Assembly (NCBI GenBank): GCA_002633005.1 | Contig: NMRA01000922.1 | Coordinates: 72,965-99,106 of the forward strand | Origin: Phoronis australis | Taxonomy: Eukaryota; Phoronida; Phoronidae | Reading direction: 5' to 3' | Length of the DNA stretch: 26,142 nt | Shown: piece by piece, positions 19,325 to 26,142 of the stretch | How the letters are laid out: each line of letters begins with the position of its first letter | Numbering within the stretch: position 1 is the stretch's first letter | Made by a program: the position numbers and the translations under genes | Notes under the pieces: model-generated | Seen by the model: only the letters and a program-made list of their open reading frames with translations | Databases searched by the model: none | Told to the model about the DNA's origin: nothing

Positions 19325-19682
19325 GTTGATAAAGAATCGTCGACTGCCACCGCTGTAAAAAGTAGAAACGAGGAATGGTGATAGTAGATTCAGTCATTAG
19401 TAGGCCTATCCATTAGACCCGAATCCTGAAGAAGGTATGTACCAATTGAAAGACCACTTTGTAACATTTTGCTAACTTGATCAAAACGTTGATAAAGAAT
19501 CGTCTATTCTTTCGACTGTAAAAAAGTAGAAACGAGGAATGGTGAAAGTAGATTAATTCATTAGTAGGCCTATACATGTGTACATTAGACACGAAATCTA
19601 CATGTATACGTAAGTACATGTAACTGACACGCTGGAGAAGGTAGTTAATTGAAACACCACTTTGTAACATTTTGCTAACTTA
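19325..19682. repeat. Two-copy tandem duplication, about 160 and 195 bp
   Basis: GTTGATAAAGAATCGTC starts copies at 19325 and 19488. Both contain AGTAGAAACGAGGAATGGTG, TTAGTAGGCCTAT and finally ACCACTTTGTAACATTTTGC. The second copy is longer because of an inserted stretch rich in ACATGTA near 19574-19622. Confidence 0.88.
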
Positions 19683-20897
19683 ACGTAGAAAATATATCTG
19701 AAACTAAATAAGGCGATCCCGGTCCTCCCAAGGATACTATTGTTTCATGAAATGAAGAATATAAATCGGTAAATAAAACAACAATAATGAATCAAATGAA
19801 ATTTGAAATTTTCGGATGTAATAACTTCCTTTGTCAACAAAAACAGAAATAAAGTAAAATTAAACACAGAATGACAATTGACATATAAGATATGGTGTAA
19901 TGAAAATGATACATTTTTGCGTAAAAAATTCATGACATATATTAAGAAGTTTTTATGTTCAATCCATGAGGTTCTATTGTATTAAGTTTGTCTATCCAAT
20001 ATTGTTCTCTTTTGAGTCTGTGAGGGGTACTGGGGTGTTGGAGTTTTTCTATTATTTATCGTAATCTATTTTGCCCGGGGTACGCCACGAGCTATCGGGA
20101 ATATTGTCATTTATTATGACGTAATAGATAAAACTAACTAAGACTCTGCAAGATGGGCATGCAAAAAACGCCCACCGGCGTGTACAATGAATAGCCCTGC
20201 AAGAGGGAACAAAACAAGAAAACTGCCTGAAGGGCTTAAAGGAAAACATGACGAAAGTTCGCCTGGTCTCAGAATTTTCAGGCCCTTATCATAAACAATA
20301 TCTAACTACAATAAACACCAGGCTAATTGCTNCGACACTGTAGAGTTCTCGATAACGACATTGACGCAGCTTAATTAGGGGGCGCTCAGCTCTACGTTCC
20401 TGAGATAGAACAAAGGAAATATGGGCGACCAATCAGGAGTCGCGTAGAGAAACGTATGAATACAAAAGTAGGCCCTAGAGGCTATAAATAGAGATGAGTA
20501 ATGCAAAATAAACCCTAAGGACTAGTATCAAAATAAGGAGACAAGTGTCAAAATAATGACGATAAATGCATTTAACAAGTTAAATTTAATAAATCAGGAT
20601 GCCGTAACGATTACTCGCAAAGAATGCAGCTTAAATTCGGATGTAATGTGGCCCATACGGGTGAAGTTGTCGCGTAATTACGACCGAGATCGTTATATCC
20701 AATGAGAAATTGGTTTGTTGGTTACGTGAGCTCTGAAACAGTTGTGCGCTCGTTATTTTACACTCATATTTTACGCTCGTATTTTTGGCTCGTAATTCTA
20801 CGTTCTTAAATTTACGCTGGTATTTTTCAAATGTTACGAAGTTTNAGTAAGGTCCAAGAGATAACAATGAGTTCAAGTACCACTTGTAGTTCTACTG
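19683..20897. other. AT-rich intergenic DNA with two ambiguous bases
   Basis: No gene or repeat is identified. Single N bases occur at 20332 and 20845. The short minus-strand frame at 20631-20876 spans an N and is not credible. Confidence 0.5.
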
Positions 20898-21113
20898 CAG
20901 AGGCGGATCTACGGGGAGGGGGTTCATGAGATTCAACCCTCCCCCAGGGACACGTGGCCAGGAAAACGAAATCAGATATTTAAAAACAAAAAAATCTTAC
21001 ACGGGTGGGGAGAAACACCCTCCCGACCTTCCCTCCGCTAGGTGCTACGCGCCTCAAATTTGCGCAAATCCTACCCTGCCGCCCCCCTTACTAAAAACGT
21101 AGATCTGCCACTG
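20898..21113. mobile_element. Short element with hAT-like terminal inverted repeats
   Basis: CAGAGGCGGATCTACG at the left end pairs with CGTAGATCTGCCACTG at the right end, 14 of 16 positions. CAGNGGCGGATC-type ends are common in hAT-superfamily non-autonomous elements. The interior is C- and G-rich in runs, has no ORF, and includes CTCCC/GGGAGG stretches. The flanking octamers TTCTACTG and CTCAGTAC do not match, so the expected 8-bp target-site duplication is not visible. Confidence 0.6.
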
Positions 21114-21175
21114 CTCAGTACCAAGTAAGCTTATGTAAAATAATAAAAACAAATATTTTTCTTCATCACAACCTG

Positions 21176-21181
21176 TTTATT
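21176..21181 (-). promoter_or_regulatory. Candidate minus-strand polyadenylation signal
   Basis: AATAAA reads on the minus strand here, followed on that strand by a GT-rich stretch (GGTTGTGATG). It would suit a transcript coming from the right, such as one starting at the possible first exon near 24.6 kb. That link is a guess. Confidence 0.25.
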
Positions 21182-21232
21182 CAAGAAAAACTGACAAACA
21201 TCTAATGAGAGACAACAGAATCAAAGTTGCTT

Positions 21233-21520
21233 GAACTGAACACATTGTCAAACTTTAACATGCAGCAGACCTGCTGAGAATAATTAAAACAACATGAATC
21301 CAGAAGAACAATAATCATTCATTCACTGATGACAGAAGTATAGTGGTGCAGAAACGAACATAACAAGGTGATTTAGAACTGAACACATTGTCAAACTTTA
21401 ACATCCAGCAGACCTGCTGAGAATAATTAAAACAACATGGATCCAGAAGAATACAATAATCATTCATTCACTGATGACAGAAGGATAGTGGTGCAGAAAC
21501 GAACATAACAAGGTGATTTA
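21233..21520. repeat. Two-copy tandem duplication, about 143-145 bp unit
   Basis: GAACTGAACACATTGTCAAA begins copies at 21233 and 21376. They differ at only a handful of positions (for example CATGCAG versus CATCCAG, and a 2-bp indel in the GAACAATAAT/GAATACAATAAT part). The high identity implies a recent duplication. Confidence 0.93.
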
Positions 21521-23543
21521 GAGTAGGAACCACATACAAACACTTATAAACTGGTGTATACACAGATATCAGTTTTAGGACAATCAATGGATGTTCAGCA
21601 CGCCACATGAATATCGGAATTATAAATTTTCACTTGGTTTACTGAACAAACACATTCATTCACTGAATTTTTGCAGTTACCTGTATAGGAATATTTTCAA
21701 CCACACGAAGTTGACAACAATATTATAAAACAAAATGTCCATAGTATCTCACGTATAAAGGAAATGTGTTTGCCTTCGAGCAGTCAAATTCTGCGTATAT
21801 TTACTTTAAGTCTGATTTGGGTCCCCACAGCTGGTGATTGTAAGCTCCGATGTTCCTGTTTAGGTAACGCTCATCATTTTTTCATTGCGAAGTCATACAG
21901 AAAGCAACTACCACTTTTTCTGCCACATGTGTTAATGATCATCTTGTCTCTTGCAATGCTTTATGAATGAACCTAAGGTCAGCATGTTCACTACAGAAAT
22001 AAACAAAACATGGTGTGAATACTGGAAGGCACTTGCTGGTATAAAACAAAACAAGTTAACTAAGACAATCACGATCTGAAATCTGTTAGCTAAATAGTAC
22101 TATGCTACGTGCTACCTTAAAAGTAATTTTAAAATGAACATGGATTTCATGACAGCATTCAATAAAGAAACAACTTAGTAAAAACAACGCTAATTTGAAA
22201 AAACGTTATCCCTGGCAGCAACATATGGCCGAGGGATTTTAGAGTGATGACATTAAGATCAATGGACCAAAACAAACTCAAACAAATTAAAAGTTATAAC
22301 AACATTTCACGGTTGTACTGCACAAGTTAGATGTTAATGAGAATATTCTGGCTCTGTCTTAAGGGGCTTATTTTTATGAGTGGATAATCTGATTGGTTCA
22401 CGTTTCATATAGAGTAGGGTATTCTTCTTTTTCTTCAACAATAAGATTTTAAATGACATCTGTAGCTTATTAAATAGTTTTTTTAATCTCAGATATATGC
22501 AAACATTGGTAAAGCGTTGTTTTTTTAAAATTTTGATCTTTCCTTTCTGTTTAGTCCGTTTAAATTTTACGGACTAAATGAGCTTTTTACCGCAACCAAA
22601 CTGTTTTTTATTTTTTCATTGATAGAAAGTTCTTTAAAAATACCAGAGTTCAAGTTTTGCAGACTGCCTGGGATTGCCACTTTAATTTAAGTCCATGGTA
22701 AGGGTATATCCTTTAACTTGCTGTAATACTCTCACCAGGATCGAACACAGGTACGATTTTATATTTGATCTAGACTTAGTGAGAGATGGTAAATTCTTTC
22801 GGATTTTGCCACGTTTTCCTATTATCATCGCGTGTGGGTTACTTTTTGCGATTATAGAACCAACATTTTAACGAGTACGTCTGACCCTCTTCTGTGTGTG
22901 ACGAGCATTCTGCCTTAGACAGAATTTTTTTCATGTAGGCAAATTATTGTTCACTACTTGGCATGAACGCACCCGGGGGGCTCGGGGGGCTCAAACGAGC
23001 TCCCCAGTTTGACAAATTGGGCAAAAAGGTCCGCCTCAGCGAAACAAAAATCCGAGTAAACGAGACAAAAATCCACAAAGCCCACAGGAATTCGGCGCGG
23101 ATGCACCGTCCGTAGGCCTGAACCTATTGGCCACGTTTTTTTCTTAGTATTCGTTGATTTTTTTCAGTAAAAGGTCCGCACACCAAAAATTAGAGCCCAC
23201 CATATTTTAAGCTGGGCGCGCGCATTTTTGGCATATTTGAAACTCTTTCTTGTCTTTAATCCGTTTAATACCAACAAGGTATAAAGTATCCTGGGTGCCA
23301 AAATCTAATGAAACAGGCACTGACATAACAAAAAATGAATAACCAATTAGTGATTGCATGTGTAAATGTTACTAATAGTTAATTGAAGAGCATTGGGTAC
23401 TGGTAGTACATAGTAGTAATTTCAATATTTCGGGGGTATTTTGGTGATGTTTTGTGACTGAAGTCTTCGATCTATTTCTCCTAGTTATGTCTCCACTGTC
23501 ATGTATGAAACAGTCTCAGTGCATGTTTGAAGTGGATGCAGGT
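21521..23543. other. AT-rich intergenic or intronic DNA
   Basis: No supported gene. It contains a 10-bp-arm hairpin at 22550-22578. A GC-rich run near 22971-23010 with repeated GGGGGGCTC is also present. The open frame at 21764-21970 lacks any supporting feature. Confidence 0.45.
22550..22578. repeat. Perfect hairpin, 10-bp arms
   Basis: TTTAGTCCGT (22550-22559) pairs with ACGGACTAAA (22569-22578) around a 9-nt loop. It may be a chance palindrome or a small structural element. Confidence 0.5.
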
Positions 23544-23760
23544 CAAATAAAATAAACAAAGACATGCATGGTACAGACTACTGTACATGGAATTCCAGGA
23601 ACTATGATGTTGAAGCATGCAATACACAGTTACAGCCATATGGATCATGACCAAATAAACAAAGACACGCAGGGTACAGACTACTGTACATCAGTGGAAT
23701 TCCAGGAACTATGATGTTGAAGCATGCAAGTACACAGTTACAGCCATATGGCTCATGACC
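23544..23760. repeat. Two-copy tandem duplication, about 108 bp unit
   Basis: Copies begin with CAAATAAA near 23544 and 23652. Both include GGTACAGACTACTGTACAT, GGAATTCCAGGAACTATGAT and GTTACAGCCATATGG. Small indels separate them. Each copy contains the palindromes GGAATTCC and CCATATGG. Confidence 0.9.
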
Positions 23761-24556
23761 CTTGGTCTGTGAATGACCACTGTGTAACTGACTTGTTTAC
23801 TTCAATATGGTTAAACAAGTATATGGGAAGTATGATTGAACATACAACCAAAACAAATTCTGGAAGCACGAAAACCACTAAAATGTTGCAAATAAGTGGA
23901 TTTTTGTTATCATTTTTGAGATTGACACTTTAATTTTTATAGTTACCTAATGACAGACCTCACATTCAACCACGAGAAAAGAACAATTTATAAAATTGTA
24001 ACGCTAGTGCATTCCTAAGCTGTCAGGTCACCTTGCTTAGCTTCAGTCATATTTTGGGATGCATATAACGTTTTTCTCAACTTGAATTACCTGAAATGTA
24101 CAGGAAGCCTGTTGAGGGGGTGTTCTTTATCATTATTGTTCATAACAAGTATTATTTTACTTTGATTGAGTTCAATGAACAAGTATTTAGCTTACACATT
24201 CAAATAAAAGCTATAAATAATGAATAAACAAAAACCGGATTGGCTTATTTGGGTTAATAATGTCTCACGCATTCTCTGTGTAAATGGTCATTAATTAACA
24301 AACAAAAAGTACGTCATTTAATGCCATTAAAAGAGTGCAACTTCGTGGAAAAAAATAGCCAGCCTTCTGAATTTCTACGGCACTCTAACTCTAAAATCCG
24401 ATGTTTCACCAAAAAGGAGGTTTTTCAAAAGTATTTTTGTAGAAAACTAATTTTTACGTTTCTTAAGCTAGCCGAAGAATATAAAAGGCATTGAAAACGA
24501 GATTTTATCAACAGAAGTTTTATGCATAATATTTAAAAACAGCAAAAGTATATTAT
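23761..24556. other. AT-rich DNA without a recognised feature
   Basis: I see no ORF, RNA gene or repeat that can be supported here. Confidence 0.5.
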
Positions 24557-24561
24557 CTTAC

Positions 24562-24660
24562 CTCGCTCATTTTTGCTGGTTTGGTAGCAATCGTTTCGTG
24601 ATTCGGCTTCCACCAATCGTTTGATGTTTTGACCGGGCCAACCGGGAATCATCCGACGAT
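24562..24660 (-). CDS. Possible minus-strand first exon (start codon plus donor), unassigned
   Basis: On the minus strand an ATG at 24570 reads Met-Ser-Glu, and the third codon is followed directly by GTAAGA, a good splice donor. The sequence upstream on that strand (to about 24660) is less AT-rich than its surroundings, as a 5' UTR may be. No downstream exon could be identified, so this is only a suggestion. Confidence 0.2.
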
Positions 24661-24843
24661 TAAGTCACCATTTGGAATTCCGATACAATAATTCCGTTGA
24701 TCCAATGTCCACATTCGTGGACAGCTTAGCAACTGCCACCAACTTTAAAGAAATTCTGCCATTGTTTTGTTTCTTGTCCTACTCAATATTATTCATTTAC
24801 ATGAATGACACTAAGTGACCAAACTACACCAACTTACCCATGC

Positions 24844-24968
24844 AAATACAGTATCATTGCTCAAGTAAAATAGTTCGTAGTATATTATATACCTGTCAAA
24901 ATAAATGAAAATACAGTATCATTGCTCAAGTAAAATAGTTCGTAGTATATTATATACCTGTCAAAATA
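24844..24968. repeat. Perfect two-copy tandem duplication, 65-bp unit
   Basis: The unit starts AAATACAGTATCATTGCTCA at 24844 and again at 24909 and ends near ACCTGTCAAAATA. No mismatch is seen across the shared part, so the duplication is very young or is an assembly artefact. Confidence 0.95.
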
Positions 24969-25421
24969 TTATATCCACTGCTACGAAAGTAACATCAAGT
25001 TCTAAACAGTGTAGGAGCGAAACTAATTATTAAAATGTTTGAAATAAAACACTAGGGTATTTACTGACAATTACTACAACTTTTGTATTCATACACCGCC
25101 TTCATATCAACTGGTCAATTTGTAAAATCATAAGTATTGGGTGTAGAAAAAAATTTCGAAGTTATGTTATACCCTGTTTTTTGTGCTGTTCTTCTTTTTT
25201 CTAATGAAAAGTCTCCAAATAGTTCATAAAAATAATTTATCTAGTACACAGAATAATAGACCTGGCAGCTAACTGCTTGTGGCTGGGTGTCAAGTTCCAA
25301 TGTTTACTATTTCTACTACTAGTGACAACAGGGGGTTGGTAAGTTGACACTTTCTAGGTTATAAACAAAACCTGAGTATGAGGGTCGTACAGTGGTAGCT
25401 GGAGACCAGGCGAGCTTTTCT
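24969..25421. other. AT-rich DNA without a recognised feature
   Basis: No ORF or repeat is supported. Homology to the THAP transposon begins abruptly at its right end. Confidence 0.5.
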
Positions 25422-26142
25422 CATGACCTGGCACCTTTTAAAAAGCTCCAATACAAGTCCATAATAAACTTATCAAACTTAGGCTCACCGATCTGTTCAT
25501 TGGGTGTCGAACTGGGCCTGTATTCACTCCCACTACTCAACATCGCTGCAGGGCTGCCTACAGTCTCTGGGCTAGAGACAACAGCACAGGGCGAATCACT
25601 GCTAGTTCCCGGAATTGTACGCAATGGGGTACGTTCGGAGGCACGGGTGACAGTAGATGAAGTGCCTCCAGTCACTGTATATAGTGGCCACAGCACGCGA
25701 GGCTCCTCGCTTCAAAAACGCACTTCTCGGGGTTGGCGACGGGGCACTGCAAGGAATCGACAGCGACGGTATGGTACCCTTCTTCAGGCGTTGTTTCGCA
25801 GGGACCTTCATCAATTCAGCTTACATATCTCTGTCGTAATCAGACGGCAGAAAATGCTTGCCACACACTCGGTAACCCTCCACTGCTTTGTACGTTGCGT
25901 GGACGGTTAGCGCTGCGTTCTTCACATGAATGAGCTAGCCAAGTACGGCGAAGTGTCTCATCCTTCGGAAAGCGATGCAAGGTACCCAAAGCGTGTGAGA
26001 CGGTAATGAGTACATCCCGGCACGCAGCAACAGCGCCGTGGCATGTTGACTGACTTGTAAACAAAAGCAAACGACGACCGAACTTATCACAACCGAGGTA
26101 GAACAAGAGTGACTCGACAACTCTCACAGTCAAGACTATAAT
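25422..26142 (-). pseudogene. Second, decayed copy of the transposon THAP gene, truncated at both ends of the view
   Basis: This segment aligns along its length with about 6704-7441 in the first element. On the minus strand the THAP region can be followed: M-P-R-R-C-C-C-V-P-G-C, L-H-R-F-P-K-D-E-T-L-R-R-T-W and V-C-G-K-H-F. At least two frameshifts fall within it. A TAG or TAA-type break occurs in a different place from the first copy (here after R-D-M, at about 25822). A Ser/Thr/Pro linker and E-P-K-F-D-K-F-I follow. Similarity stops just after the first Cys of the second metal motif, near 25422, so the P2X7-like half is absent. The right end runs off the window before its terminal repeat. 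The overlapping + strand frame of 172 codons is antisense and not real. Confidence 0.75.

Noticed and set aside
25392-25910. A 172-codon + strand gene
   Set aside because: It is antisense to the decayed THAP copy, which aligns to the first element on the minus strand.

Overview
The window is animal nuclear DNA, probably from a marine invertebrate in a draft assembly. Genes are split by GT-AG introns, and the introns and intergenic DNA are full of decayed transposons, a tRNA-derived SINE, a minisatellite and local duplications. Two single N bases (20332, 20845) mark unresolved assembly positions. A Penelope-like retroelement, a THAP transposon and a stand-alone P2X7 ballast-type cysteine motif would suit an echinoderm, hemichordate, cephalochordate or lophotrochozoan. 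The species cannot be fixed from this sequence.

Two spliced host genes can be reconstructed on the + strand. The first (about 1-3117, 5' end outside the window) has four exons whose reading phases all agree. It encodes at least 537 residues: a long low-complexity polar N-terminal region, two adjacent exons that are diverged copies of one another, and a last exon with one C-terminal membrane segment. I do not recognise the family. The second (9697-17378) has four phase-compatible exons and encodes a 477-residue MTERF-family protein, expected to be a mitochondrial nucleic-acid-binding factor. Its first intron (about 4.85 kb) holds a 34-bp-period minisatellite, a broken Penelope-like element with a GIY-YIG endonuclease region, and a SINE on the minus strand.

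Between the two genes (5727-7686) lies the most interesting object: a 1.96-kb element with inverted termini of about 230 bp. Just inside one terminus, on the + strand, is an ORF with a cysteine motif like the P2X7 receptor intracellular (ballast) domain. Just inside the other, facing it on the minus strand, is a THAP-domain gene. The two run into each other head-on in the middle, so this looks like an internally deleted derivative of a larger two-gene transposon. Its left terminus is itself interrupted by a separate palindromic insertion of about 130 bp. A second, more decayed copy of the THAP half enters at the right edge (25422-26142).

The rest (17.4-25.4 kb) has no recognisable coding gene. 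It holds four two-copy tandem duplications (units about 65-195 bp), a short element of about 216 bp with hAT-like termini, small hairpins and AT-rich DNA. A possible minus-strand first exon near 24.56 kb and a minus-strand AATAAA near 21.18 kb hint at a third gene that I could not assemble.
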